Numbered from the stretch's first letter, positions 46,901 through 55,501 are shown. The stretch: DNA of 64,000 bases from Enchytraeus crypticus (GCA_905160935.1 CAJHZI010000518.1:507001-571000); one strand, 5' to 3'. Notes: generated from the letters alone by a model not told the origin. Numbers and translations: made by a program.

Positions 46901-47537
46901 TGGGTTACTCTATTCAATACTTTAGCTAATCGAGGAGTGTAAAAATAAGATAAAACTTAGGCAAAAGGTTTCACAATACAGATATCTTGCTAAAGGGTTT
47001 AAGAGTATCGGCTATTGAAATGAAATCTTTTGATAAAACAATTTTTGTGATAAGGGATGGCAAAATAGCTAGAGGTTAGAGCACCAGATAGCGTAGTTAA
47101 TGGCCATTCCTGGGACCTTAAGGTCATTCTCAGTCGAGACGTTCAGAGAGTAAGACCTCTGTAGTTCACAGGACTGGTATCTGAACCGCTGAGCACAAAA
47201 ATGATTTATTGTTCAGCATATAATTATTCTCTATGTTAGACCATTGTGTTATTAATAACACAAGTTTATGTTAATGCTTATGTTAGTAACACCAATTGTT
47301 TAAAGTTAATTAATAGCACCAGTAACTTAACGTTAACTATTAACATCAGTTAATTAACACCATTTATTTATTGTTTATTAATAACAACAATTAGTTCATG
47401 TTAATTAGTAACACCAGTTTATTAATACTAATTAGTAACATAAGTTAACTGATGTTAATGAGTACAATTGTAACTATACCTGACAAAAAGGTTGTCGCCG
47501 TTACTAATAGAAATGTCAATGCCTCGCAACCTCTCAT
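25163..47537 (-). CDS. Secreted, GPI-anchored tandem Cu/Zn superoxide dismutase, nine exons
   Basis: Predicted to dismutate superoxide to O2 and H2O2 outside the cell, held at the surface by a lipid anchor. Exons (minus): 47480-47537, 46755-46858, 44806-44981, 43817-43934, 42812-42905, 30155-30252, 29162-29337, 27148-27265, 25163-25345. They join in phase to 1125 nt, 374 residues. Residues 1-20 are a signal peptide ([20 protein letters not shown]). Domain 1 covers about 25-183 and domain 2 about 190-345. Each keeps the Cu ligands (H78, H80, H95, H154; H240, H242, H257, H316), Zn ligands (H95, H103, H114, D117; H257, H265, H276, D279), active-site Arg (R177; R339) and disulfide cysteines (C89/C180; C251/C342). 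Extra cysteines C34/C181 and C196/C343 could form a second bridge, as in other extracellular SODs. The C-terminus (357-374) is hydrophobic after NAGS, as in GPI signals. Domain content is firm; the anchor is inference. Confidence 0.9.
25700..25890 (-). mobile_element. 5S rRNA-derived SINE, diverged
   Basis: Reverse complement reads ttaagaagcgtcgggcccggtgagcacttgggtgcgtgaccaccttg, a 5S-like control region, followed by aaccaagtggtgacaggttt and ccaacaccctgg-type body. More diverged than 6356-6632. Confidence 0.65.
26747..27075 (+). mobile_element. Dispersed repeat family E
   Basis: (TC)n run, ctagtgttctgtaagtggcag, ttcacaaaggctatgccttatg, ggcttctgagatgatctcccg, gcctctcacgaaatg, aatgtcccggacattacacgg. 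Copies at 49022-49322, 56190-56495 and 63735-64000. The pair ctatgccttat / cctcttacgacac resembles conserved 3' modules of known invertebrate SINEs, but I cannot confirm this. Confidence 0.6.
27148..27265 (-). CDS. Tandem SOD exon 8: domain 2 zinc site
   Basis: 118 nt, acceptor ttccacag|ACATAC, donor GTG|gtaaga. Encodes [20 protein letters not shown] then [20 protein letters not shown]. The first ~17 intron bases after the donor are the same as after exon 4. Confidence 0.92.
27406..28520 (+). pseudogene. Non-LTR retrotransposon reverse transcriptase fragment in SOD intron 7
   Basis: Open for 218 codons (27406-28062) then degenerate to about 28520. RT motifs: [44 protein letters not shown] with the FADD catalytic pair, and [20 protein letters not shown]. 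Downstream frames give [32 protein letters not shown] and [13 protein letters not shown], the usual end of this LINE type. It is 5' truncated: the endonuclease and N-terminal RT are missing. It lies antisense to the host gene. RTE-like or CR1-like cannot be decided by eye. Confidence 0.8.
28600..28650 (-). mobile_element. 5S-SINE body fragment
   Basis: aacttccatcaccttgagaa and caaacctgtcagcactcggttt match the reverse-oriented body of the 5S SINE family (compare 11930-11985 and 25765-25815). Confidence 0.5.
28668..28768. repeat. 101-bp palindrome with three nested 20-bp palindromes
   Basis: gacaatatg...catattgtc ends invert almost perfectly. The centre is three head-to-tail copies of CACAAGATCTTCGATCTTGT, each itself a palindrome around TTC. 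A direct repeat (ggtttatttatgttttctgctcc) lies on both sides. Confidence 0.9.
28770..29080 (+). pseudogene. CR1-type LINE 3' end
   Basis: Encodes [17 protein letters not shown] then [15 protein letters not shown], the standard C-terminal signature of CR1/Rex-type LINE proteins (APxIWNxLP...FKxxLKxxLF). It continues as 3' UTR-like sequence (gcaagagacgtacctgacattgtctt). 5' part is missing. Confidence 0.65.
29162..29337 (-). CDS. Tandem SOD exon 7: domain 2 copper/zinc loop
   Basis: 176 nt, acceptor gtaatag|GCTGAAGG, donor AACAG|gttcgt. Encodes [20 protein letters not shown] with the copper pair in GIHVHA, then CNEAAGH and LHGAPYD. Same size as exon 3. Confidence 0.92.
29370..29650. repeat. Degenerate tandem repeat, about 32-33-bp unit
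   Basis: Repeats of the form ttatcaacaacatctatacaggtgtg, about eight imperfect copies. In intron 6 of the SOD gene. Confidence 0.75.
29680..29900. repeat. (TA)n microsatellite block
   Basis: Three TA tracts with short interruptions (atgtattatata, cttgcatatata, tacatata). ORFs of I/Y repeats here are artefacts. Confidence 0.95.
30155..30252 (-). CDS. Tandem SOD exon 6: start of domain 2
   Basis: 98 nt, acceptor ttttgtttctaatcgacag|GTCAGG with a good pyrimidine tract and branch-like ctaat, donor CCG|gtatgt. Encodes [19 protein letters not shown] then [13 protein letters not shown]. Phase 1 entry equals that of exon 2, so exon 5 splices into it and the two domains are joined. Confidence 0.87.
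33003..33145. repeat. Fold-back inverted repeat from a LINE fragment
   Basis: Left arm tctgtacccactctcttaaa... with tttgtaacttcttgggtccagct; right arm is its inverse (agctggacccaaaaagttac...gagagtgggtacaga). Arms are about 60 bp with a loop of about 30. The text matches the LINE stretch around 42140-42200. Confidence 0.8.
33830..33969 (+). mobile_element. tRNA-related SINE family A, full copy between (TA)n tracts
   Basis: gcagccagtggcgatgtcgg, gcggggttcaaatcctggg, and the tail catcgctttcgagtgagg...attagcttttctagcttt, flanked on both sides by TA microsatellite. Confidence 0.78.
34000..34855. mobile_element. TA-flanked element with long diverged inverted repeats
   Basis: Left arm about 34027-34165 contains gcgataactttgtcaattcttgctat, ttcacaagctc and gaaatattttgaaaccggagttatc. 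Right arm about 34690-34830 is the reverse complement with changes (tcgtaat region, gcaagaattaacaaagttatcg, gcgagcttgtgaag, ggataactccggt). Both sides abut (TA)n, so a TA-target MITE-like element is possible. No transposase. Confidence 0.65.
34985..35060 (+). mobile_element. Family E repeat, 3' fragment
   Basis: cttctactacacgtgcagg, then cccggacataacacgggg, matching the 3' end of the family-E copies. Confidence 0.4.
35315..35592 (+). mobile_element. 5S rRNA-derived SINE, full copy
   Basis: Nearly identical over its length to 6356-6632: cggcgggattagcgcac, gaagttaagctgcatcgacc, cggttagtactttatggg, gtgaccaccttggaagacc, then the shared body to cattgtgccgttatg. Confidence 0.82.
38420..40090 (+). 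pseudogene. CR1/Rex-type LINE, RT and C-terminus, broken by frameshifts
   Basis: Pieces in order: [92 protein letters not shown] and [13 protein letters not shown]...LKTHLFP. ADD of the RT active site is present (in another frame), so the copy is dead. The end is a 3' UTR-like run (ggacgtccctgatatcatcc) and an attatt tail. The endonuclease is not seen, so it is 5' truncated. Confidence 0.8.
41392..41632 (-). mobile_element. tRNA-related SINE family B
   Basis: Reverse complement: B box-like gcgggttcgaatcccagcc, gatctgagagtaaaatctcgg, acattcactggactag, gtgatagatatcaacatagttg, atttcactataatgcgtg. Confidence 0.78.
41806..41903 (-). mobile_element. Family D SINE-like repeat
   Basis: gtgtatgaagaggaaaacgg, ataccatggacctgccagtaggcagtgcactaagagagag, the inverse of 61584-61690. 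Confidence 0.65.
42486..42713. repeat. Direct repeat copy 1 of about 228 bp flanking SOD exon 5
   Basis: Runs from ctaataataggaaaactaaa to gagacagaatgtttg. Partner at 43351-43579 differs at only a few bases, so the duplication is recent. The two copies sit on either side of exon 5. Confidence 0.9.
42696..42811 (-). CDS. Possible readthrough tail of SOD domain 1 (basic C-terminus)
   Basis: If the exon-5 donor is not used, the frame stays open for 38 residues to TAG at 42696. The tail contains [13 protein letters not shown], strongly basic, recalling the heparin-binding tail of vertebrate extracellular SOD. An AATAAA on the minus strand (42462-42467) lies about 230 nt further on, but such hexamers are common in AT-rich DNA. 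The last codons fall in a duplicated non-coding segment (42486-42713), which argues for plain intron. An alternative isoform is speculative. Confidence 0.25.
42812..42905 (-). CDS. Tandem SOD exon 5: end of domain 1
   Basis: 94 nt, acceptor tgcacag|GTCCACC, donor ATCG|gtgagg, phase 1. Encodes [31 protein letters not shown]: the last copper ligand, the electrostatic loop and the conserved Arg. The reading frame continues past the donor to a stop at 42696, see the readthrough entry. Confidence 0.88.
42958..43186 (+). mobile_element. tRNA-related SINE family B
   Basis: ggtaacgtcattaagttttaaa, B box-like gtgggttcgaatcccagtc, gctgatctgagagtaaaatc, tagatatcaacacagttgatc. Inserted just upstream of SOD exon 5. 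Confidence 0.78.
43351..43579. repeat. Direct repeat copy 2
   Basis: Near-identical partner of 42486-42713; both include the internal near-palindromes ttgcttaagtcgatcttaagcaa and tagattctagaatcta. Confidence 0.9.
43817..43934 (-). CDS. Tandem SOD exon 4: domain 1 zinc site
   Basis: 118 nt, acceptor ccacag|ACATAC, donor GTG|gtaaga. Encodes [20 protein letters not shown], then [20 protein letters not shown], ending where the HTGDLGN zinc residues lead into the VVH copper ligand. Same length and borders as exon 8. Confidence 0.92.
44120..44615. repeat. Minisatellite, unit about 26 bp (cacatagcttctgtcacaca)
   Basis: About 18 imperfect copies of tagtcacatagcttctgtcacacaca in SOD intron 3, with an inversion in the middle (see palindrome 44378-44425). 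Confidence 0.85.
44378..44425. repeat. 48-bp palindrome inside the minisatellite
   Basis: Arms of 21 bp (ctatgtgaatatgtgtgtgac and its exact inverse) around a 6-base loop agaagt. Confidence 0.92.
44806..44981 (-). CDS. Tandem SOD exon 3: domain 1 copper/zinc loop
   Basis: 176 nt, acceptor aacttag|GCGGAC, donor AATAG|gtttcg. Encodes [20 protein letters not shown] with the copper ligands in GFHVHA, then CNEAAGH and LHGAP. Same length and phase as exon 7; the 3' part is almost identical to it at the DNA level. Confidence 0.92.
44982..46754 (-). other. SOD intron 2
   Basis: AT-rich; apart from the minisatellite at 46030-46640 I see no element. A 79-codon minus-strand ORF (45469-45708) has no recognisable domain. 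Confidence 0.5.
46030..46640. repeat. 33-bp minisatellite (ACT/ATT-rich), two blocks
   Basis: Units of about 33 bp: aaaactactgctattaatac then tactaattcaact. About nine copies at 46030-46395, more at 46445-46600, ending in gct-rich triplets. The T/N/S/K- and L/I-rich ORF here is an artefact. Confidence 0.88.
46755..46858 (-). CDS. Tandem SOD exon 2: start of domain 1
   Basis: 104 nt, acceptor gagcag|GTGACG, donor GCG|gtaggc. Encodes [14 protein letters not shown] then [18 protein letters not shown], the first strands of the SOD barrel. Homologous to exon 6 and two codons longer. The acceptor has a poor pyrimidine tract. Confidence 0.82.
47480..47537 (-). CDS. Tandem SOD exon 1: signal peptide
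   Basis: ATG at 47537, 19 codons plus one base, donor TCAG|gtatag, phase 1. Encodes [19 protein letters not shown], with a hydrophobic core as in a secretory signal. The phase matches the acceptor of exon 2. An acceptor-like tacag just upstream suggests a 5' UTR intron. Confidence 0.78.
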
Positions 47538-47766
47538 CCTGTAGAATCTGAAGAATCTAGAAGAGTCTATCTTGTATTTCTAAAGACAAAATACTCAGAT
47601 TATATACTTATATATATACTGTAGACTGCAGTGTAGACTGGGCATGAAATTGCACATTTAAAAAATGTATAAAATTACGTTTTTTTTAGCTAGTAGGTAT
47701 GATAAAATTATTGCATTTTCAAGTTAATTAGTCCATATAGTAGGCTAATATGATTAACTTCGACTA

Positions 47767-47769
<3 letters not shown>

Positions 47770-47849
<80 letters not shown>

Positions 47850-47912
47850 TACACAGTATATACATGTATATATATACATGTATATTTATATTATATATAA
47901 ACTGTATAGATA

Positions 47913-47955
<43 letters not shown>
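47770..47955. repeat. (TA)n microsatellite block upstream of SOD exon 1
   Basis: Two pure TA tracts (47770-47842 and 47916-47952) joined by tacatatacacagtatatacatg-like sequence. About 230-420 bp upstream of the SOD start codon. Confidence 0.95.
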
Positions 47956-47956
<1 letters not shown>

Positions 47957-48474
47957 TACTGTATATACATGTATATGTATAAATATTATATATAATTTTC
48001 AGTTCATAATATTATTTTGCCAAGAATCTGCATTTATTCTTTTCTTACTTATGAAGTGTTCTGCTGATTTAAAATAAATGACTGCATTAAGCTTAGTTAA
48101 GACTCAGAGACTATATATAAAAGCTTTTGATTGCAGTATTTTGTGACCAAATGTGTAGGCGATTATATACACTTTTAATTGAAATAAATATATACAGAAT
48201 AGATGTCACGAAATATACCGCATACCGCGGTGCATAGGGATGGGGTTGAAAGGCCGATCAATTAGGCCCCTATATAGAAATATAAAACATTCGTTTCTGA
48301 AACTATTTCCTTAACTTGAGAAAAGATTCGTTTGAATGTAGTTTAAATTAAAGGAACTGCTATCAATCTAAACTTCCTGCACTTCTCTTGAGCAATCGTT
48401 CTTTCTCTTATATGTTCCCTTAAATGTTTATTTCTATTTTTATTTGTCAGTAATTTTGTGTTGATGCTAAAATA

Positions 48475-48477
<3 letters not shown>

Positions 48478-48509
<32 letters not shown>

Positions 48510-48530
48510 CTCTCTCTCTCTCTCTCTCTA
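48478..48530. repeat. (TA)n(TC)n microsatellite
   Basis: tatata tract running directly into tctctc. Confidence 0.95.
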
Positions 48531-48539
48531 GCCTGTCAC

Positions 48540-48895
48540 ATCGATTTCACCCACAGTTCATGCTCCGTTATGCTACACGACAAACATATTCACTGTCACC
48601 AGGCGCCAAAGGGAATAGCGGCATATTTGCGCTGTGCTCCATTTCTTCTCTACATGAGAAACAGAGGGCGAACTTCAATTCTTCAATTGACCAGCGAGAT
48701 AACTGTCTCGGCTGCAATCAACTTATCTTTTAGCACACTGTCCATTCTTCAGACTCTCAATCCACTGGAGAGTATACTGACGTATGAACTGCACACCCGA
48801 GTGCTTTTCTGCTCAGGGAGCTCAGTTTCGAAGCCTACTGACTCTCTTTCTTCCAGTATTGATACTCATTTCTCTAGTTCTGGCAGAAGTTAAAC
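48540..48895. promoter_or_regulatory. GC-richer block upstream of the SOD gene, possible promoter or 5' exon
   Basis: Composition rises clearly above the surrounding AT-rich DNA for about 350 bp, some 1.0-1.35 kb upstream of the SOD start. It holds an open plus-strand frame of 107 codons with no recognisable domain. It may be promoter, 5' UTR exon or an unrelated short gene; I cannot decide. Confidence 0.25.
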
Positions 48896-49021
48896 AACGC
48901 AAGAATTAAATAAATAAGTTTTAAGCATTGTCCGCATTCTGCTCATAGGTACTTTCTGCTAAGAGTAATTTTCTGGAATATTCGTACTCTGAGAAGTGAA
49001 ATAAGTGTTTGAAATATCAAC

Positions 49022-49322
49022 AGATCTCTCTCTTTCTCTCTCTCTCTCTAGTATTTTGAATTAATGGCAAGTCCAAGGTACATAATTATACTCAAATTCT
49101 TCCTTCACGCTCCGTACATGCATATAGGGCAACAAATATTTCAACAAGTTAATCTCTTCATAAAAGACTATGCCTTATCCATACCACATTTAGCCAATAG
49201 ATTTGAAAAAAGGATTTCTGATCTGGTCTCTCGGTGCCTTCCTAAGTTCTTGCTCAGTCGCCTCTTACGACACGTGCAGTTAAAGTTTGGTCTATGCTTC
49301 AGTGTCCCGGACACAATACATA
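49022..49322 (+). mobile_element. Family E repeat
   Basis: (TC)n then ctagtattttgaattaatgg, gactatgccttatccatacc, ttctgatctggtctctcgg, gtcgcctcttacgacacgtg and gtgtcccggacacaataca. Confidence 0.65.
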
Positions 49323-49324
49323 AA

Positions 49325-51970
49325 TCTACAGGCTGCTAAAACTTTAAATACGTATAGTATAGGGCTATATGAATATAGACATTCGACCTATGACGAAATG
49401 ATGCAGTGAACGAGTCTTAAAATTTAAATGAGTAAAAACTAGTCAAAAGGAATACTCATAAGTTTAGCTTCCTTGCGTTTCATTGCACGGTATTTATAGA
49501 ATTTGAAGCTAAGATAGTGGGTCCAGGTAGCAGAAACTAAGACAGAGAAAATTTCATCCTGGCAGTGAAAATAATTGAGAGCAAAATTATAATATACCAT
49601 GTTTTTATGGACCCTAGAATGCCCAAACCAAATAAAATTAGGAATTTGAGAAACAATGCAATTAAATTACTTAATACGTTGGCAAACAGAAACTCCTGAT
49701 TGGCTGGTTTGGGGCAAAAATATTTTGCCGATGAACCAAATACTAGACAATATAATTTATATTAAAGGAACAGATAAATGAATACATTTCTTGGCAATTT
49801 TTTGATTCATTGAAGAAATAAAACAAAAACACCAAGTCATAATTGAGAATGACACAGTAAAGGTTTCAGTTGAACTGTCTAATTATTCAGCTACTAATTA
49901 GGCTATTTCTATATACATGTACGCTAGGCCCCAAAATATCTCACTAACTGAAGTTATATTATTAATCTTATCCACTACATTGTACACTATATTATATCCT
50001 AATCTTCATAAACTTGCAAGGAAATTCACAACGAACCTGATCACTGTGATGTCAGCGGCTTAATAGTGAGGGCACAGAATGCTTGTAAATATTAAATAAA
50101 GATTTATAGTAAACAGTTAATTAGTACTTATAAAATTTATACGCACCGTACTGCTGTAGATCCATAGAATTAATATATAATACTACTCACCATGCACTGT
50201 AGCCTACATGTATCGAGAATGCTGCTTTAGTTTGAAGATGTGACTTGAATTAGCTTTGTCAAACAAAGGCTGACGAAGCTATAATGTCGACTAAACATTA
50301 TTGAAAAATTCCAGGCCTAAATGTAGCTAACTAATTTTGTCTGTTTTATATCAGCTCTGAGTTTTTTCTCTCTTTATTAGTGTGCGAACTTTAAGCTTGA
50401 GGTAAGTTGTTCGAGCATATATTCTACAATCAATCTGAAGATTGATTGTAGAATAACTACTGTATCTAATCATAAGAAAAATCTTTAGCATTCGTAAAAA
50501 TATGCGAAATGGCTCAAACTGATTTCATTTTCATTTTAAACATTCGAAGTTTACGTCAATGACTAGCCGAACCCTTCAAGTCAAAAATAAATTACATATC
50601 CAAATGTGATGGAAACTTCGGAAATTATTTGAAAAATTCAGCACTAATCTTGTTCATATTTATGAATAATTATGAAAAATGAAAAATTTTAAATAACGAC
50701 TACTTATAAAACCTTCAACTTAATAAATAAGTTAATAATTTTTTATGAAATTGTTTATTTAGCTGATTTTGTACAACAGATAGTTAAGTTTTGATTTACA
50801 CAATTTGGCCGATATTGCAAACTCTTCAAATCGTTTCATTGTGTTAATATTGTATTAAAGTTGTATTAATATGCATTAATATATGTATTAATATATGTAT
50901 TAATACTATATTATATTGTATTAATATGTATCAATATTGTGTTAATATGTATCAATATTGTGTTACACGCAATAGATACTTCAACGTATGCATTATTTTA
51001 AATCAACCTTACTCATAAAAATAGCTTACAAGGTTCCTGACAATGCTGTTGAATGCTTTAATAGAAATATTTTTAAATTGAGAGATTCTAGTTTAGAATT
51101 ATTAATATTATTCAGTTGATACTTTTTAAATTATGTTAGATTAAATTTAAGATACTTCAATTAATTTACAAATTAGCAATATTTATATAAATTCAGGCAG
51201 TGCATTTGTATCTTACAAAGAATTATTGCCTGATGCTAATAATCAATCAACTTTTCCGTATAACAGAAATACTGTAGAAACGTATCATTCTGACAGTTGC
51301 ACAAGGTCTACATGTACATGCATGTACATGCGTATCAAATGGACCAATATAGACTAAGAGAAACCCGTAGAGTAATATAGCAGGATGTAAATTTCGTTTT
51401 AATTACAACCTGCATATTACTGTGCATGCCTAACTTTCTTCCTATCCATCCAAAGACTTCTTGAGTTAAAAGTATAAATATGATATTTAATGTACGTAAT
51501 CGATATACCAGAATATCAAAAACCTCAGAATTTTCAGAGTTCAAACGCCAAAATGCCTCGATTTGATAAACTTGATAAACACCTTCATACTTTTTTACTT
51601 TTATTTATATTTCTAGTTAAATACAGTTTTTATTGTTAGTTTATTAACTGGATTTTCAAAGTATTAATCAAGTATTAAAAATTAAAATTTGCAAAGGAAA
51701 TTCAAATTTCAGTCTAACAATAAAAACAACCCACTAGCACCTTAAAAACTAACATTCCATTAGCTTATCTTTAAAATCTGTCTCAACGATTGAGCTTAAA
51801 CATGAAGGAAGTCAAATAATAGTACTAAATTCAATAACTGACATACAAATGACAAATTTATCAGGGTGTTGGCTTGTCATTTGCGGAATTAAAAAATGCA
51901 AATAAACAAAGCATGACATTTAAGCAGTCATTATAAATATCGCTATAATAATCTGCCTAAATGAATTTAA
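49325..51970. other. AT-rich intergenic stretch
   Basis: No gene or repeat family recognised. Contains one perfect hairpin (50423-50454) and a run of attaatatgtatcaatattg repeats at about 50865-50965. Confidence 0.5.
50423..50454. repeat. 32-bp perfect hairpin
   Basis: 15-bp arms ttctacaatcaatct / agattgattgtagaa around the two bases ga. Confidence 0.92.
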
Positions 51971-52106
51971 TGCTTAGAAAATATGAATTAAAGAAGTTTA
52001 AGTTTGTATTGAATTAACTGGTAGATTAAATACAGAGTCACATTAAGATAGAAAACAAATATTAGTAATATTATAATAATAGATCAAAATATCAAATTAT
52101 TATAAT

Positions 52107-52124
52107 TGGGGGTTCGTCCGGGAT
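52107..52124 (+). other. Primer-binding site complementary to tRNA-Pro
   Basis: tgggggttcgtccgggat, 17 of 18 bases as in the classical tRNA-Pro site, two bases after the left terminal repeat. Confidence 0.75.
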
Positions 52125-52144
52125 TAGGCATGTTAGATGATTGA

Positions 52145-52256
52145 AATACCCACTCACACGTGGAAATGAAGAGGAAGGCGGAAGACACAGAAGAGCGGAG
52201 GCGCCATACACCATGGACCTGCTAGTGGGCAGTGCACTAAGAGAGAGAGAGAGATT
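52145..52256 (-). mobile_element. Family D SINE-like repeat nested in the LTR element
   Basis: ccactcacacgtggaaatgaagagg, accatggacctgctagtggg, cagtgcactaagagagag. The best-preserved copy of this family. Confidence 0.7.
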
Positions 52257-53012
52257 GAATAGCAATACTTTAATGGTCCATACCAAACAGATAAAATACC
52301 TAGATCTATCGACAGTTTGCACAGTTCAGTTCATGTAGTACATTTAAGTTTTAAGAAAATATTTGCCATTCTTAAAATGACTTATTACAATATGACGTCT
52401 TTATTCAATTAAAGTGTAAACCTAAATGCTTTCATCAATTATCACATGACATAACAAAATTATTAAATTCATGAATAATTTACATTTACATATAATATAT
52501 TAATTCTTCCTCTTACTGCAGCATATCAGTATAAATAAATTAAATAGGTCTACTAAATACATTTTAATTCATTATAATTCATAACCAGAGCAAGTAGTTA
52601 ATAAATAGTTTATAAAATACCGTTCTATGTATTTTACTGACTCTTTCATTCTCTTAGTATGAATCACTAATATCTCAAAATTTAAATTAGCATCCTTATT
52701 ATAACGTTATTTAGCAATTTCTACATGAATAAATCACATAATACTAATCATATAATGAAAATCATATAATTATAATCCCATAATTATAATCACATAATCT
52801 AAACATATGATCTTATAATAGGGTGGTTGGGTGGGGCAGGGCGGTTATAGAGTTTAGGTGGGGGGGGGGGGCGCGAACTTGAGAGGGGGGAACTTGAATC
52901 TCTGTTGTTATACGTCTCTCTCGCATCTCTCTGCTCTGAACTGAAGTTCTGACCCTCTGCAACAGAGTAGTAATCATCTCAATTAATCAAATGCTGTCTT
53001 ATTAACAGATGT

Positions 53013-53055
53013 GCATACATGTCTTACTCTATGCAATAGAGTAAGACATGTATGC
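53013..53055. repeat. 43-bp perfect hairpin inside the LTR element
   Basis: 20-bp arms gcatacatgtcttactctat and its exact inverse with a 3-base loop gca. Confidence 0.93.
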
Positions 53056-55470
53056 TATTTAATTATTGATTTTTGCAATAGTGTTAAAGCTGAATATTTT
53101 ATTATTTATATTTAATAGGCAATGTCAAATATATATTGAAAAGTGACAGATATTTTAAAAATGCTTATTGAATGCCAATTGATGGACTATATAAATGTCA
53201 ATTAAATACCTTTATTTATTAAAATCTAATATATATATATTTATTTAAGTTAAATTTGAGAAATGTTGTCTACGGTATTTATATGTAATTATGAATTACA
53301 TTGAGGACTTCTGAAAAATATTTTATTGATTGATATACTTTTGCTGTAACCTTGATTGAGTGTCTAGATTAAGGTGTTTGTAAAATTTAAAGATTATGTT
53401 GAATTTTAACAGGGCAATTGAATTTTGTATTTATTTTAAGAAGGTAAAATTTAGAAAAAGCCAAGTCGAGGCTTAACTGAGATGGATCTATTTTGAATGT
53501 CAAATCAAATATTGATGAAATTTACTGTTGTATAGTTTAAAGTTAATGTTCTGATGTTAATTGTTGAAGATTGTTACAGTAATTTCGTATAAATATGGCA
53601 GACGTGATTCATATATTTTATTTACTACAGCTATTGAAGATATTGATGTGAGATATAACTGTTGTGAACTGTTACATTTATGTAAGTGTCTAAATGACAG
53701 AGAATTTATAAAATTGGTTGAAAATATTGTTATATTGTTAAATACTCACGGATCATATTTGAGTTGTATAATTAATTGAAGATTCAAAGAATGGAATACT
53801 GAAAGTTCATTTCATTTTTGTGGTTAATTAATGAATACACAGTTGAACGTTGTAAATATAGAATTTTGAAGTATGAAGTTACAAGTTTGTTAATTTTGAA
53901 TGAAGGCTACAGAACTTTTGTATTGTATACTATGTATTGTATTTCGATATGGATTCTATGGAGATTTTGAAGTATACATTCGATTTGAAGTCGTGTTTAG
54001 AAATTTGTATTAGTTATTAAGATAGAGTGATATCATCTATTTAATTTGATAAGTGAGACATGGAACCTTAAATGGGACCTAAGTTCGTGGAGGTAATGTT
54101 GTGGTGCTGGTATTGTATTAACAAAAGTTTGATAGCGTAACTTTAAATATGAAAGTCGTGGGGGTAATGTTGTGCCGCATTAGTTATAGGCCTACTAGTG
54201 TTGTTGTTGTTCTATGTTTAAGGTGTTGACAAAAAGTCTTGTTTACGTCAATTTCTTTAGTGACGTGTTAACGAGATTTCCGGTTTGGGATTCTTCTTGT
54301 TGTTGATGACGTGTAACGTGTTGTGTGCAAGAGAAGCACGTGTTTTTAAGAGTTAGAAATAGTTTGATACATCGCTTAGGGGATGATGAAGTGTCAGAGC
54401 CTTCTGTGATCTCTGAGCTATCCAATGGAGAATTAGAAGATAAGTTGAATACTTTTGATCGTTATTTAGCGAAGGATTGTAGAGTGCTTGATGGTTGAAA
54501 TATTAATATTTCTGCGAACAGTGGTTTATAAAGTTTTAGTGCAGGTTATATAGTAATTAGTAATAAGCTGTAGAGGACAGCGTAGTTCCTTATTAAGGTC
54601 TACTTGAAAGCTTTACCTTTTTATTTCCTTAATCCTTAAATTAATATTGATTTGCTCTAGTCTCTAATTATAATTTCTCAGCGGCCTACACGTGTTAAAT
54701 GTAGAGTACTAGGTAGCGTTGGCTGAGTAGAGGCCAGGGTAACTAAATATTGTTTTTGGACCTTGTATTATTATCGTATTATTGTATGTGTCATTTCTGC
54801 GTTCGATATATATTATTAAATTAATTAGAAAATATGAATTAAAGAAGTTTAAGTTTGTATTGAATTAACTGGTAGATTAAATACAGAGTCACATTAAGAT
54901 AGAAAACAAATATTAGTAATATTATAATAAAAGATCAAAACATCAAATTATTATACCATTATGAAATATTTTTCTGCATTCCACAAAAATTAACATTAAA
55001 GCCATACATTCAGCGGACTCTTTTAGGTTGATCGTTGTTATAGTCAGGCCTTAACTGATGTGAATCATAAAGTCTGTATTTTATTTTTATCTCTGAAAAA
55101 CGTTGAAGAAATTCAGTGACAAGCAAATTATTCGCTGAGCTGCAGTAAAGCTTTTATCTGAGTTTTTATCTCTGCCAGAATTTATTCCACTGATCTTTGC
55201 AAGAATGTTTAGTTAGTACTGTATTGCGAAGTTCTAGGATTAAAGAACTAATTATTGGGACAAAGAAGCATTAAATGAAGCATAAAACTTGCTCTTTGCT
55301 TTCTAGCGTCTAAAATATTTTGTAATTTTAAAGAAATAAAGGTCAAACTGTTATCCATTTGTATTTTCAGATAGATGAAGATCTAACTGCTCTCCAGTGG
55401 CTATTGCTTATTTCGCCGCAGCAGCTCTGAGAATCTTGTTTCCTAGTATATAAAAGCCAAAATATGCATT

Positions 55471-55501
<31 letters not shown>

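Larger units (their letters stand above)
51974..54955 (+). mobile_element. LTR-type retroelement, non-autonomous or decayed
   Basis: A 131-bp direct repeat (51974-52104 and 54825-54955) is almost identical. Immediately after the first copy is tgggggttcgtccgggat, the complement of the 3' end of tRNA-Pro with one mismatch, that is a primer-binding site. Before the second copy a G-rich cgtgggggtaatgttgtg (about 54158) may be the polypurine tract and LTR start, making the right LTR about 790 bp and the left one truncated. No gag, protease, RT or integrase frame is seen. A family-D SINE (52145-52256) is nested just inside. Confidence 0.7.

Noticed and set aside
48570-48893. 107-codon ORF as a protein gene
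   Set aside because: No domain or signal recognised; reported only as a GC-richer block.
53561-53779. 72-codon ORF in the LTR element as gag
   Set aside because: No zinc knuckle or capsid motif, and it starts at a non-ATG codon; AT-rich chance ORF is likelier.
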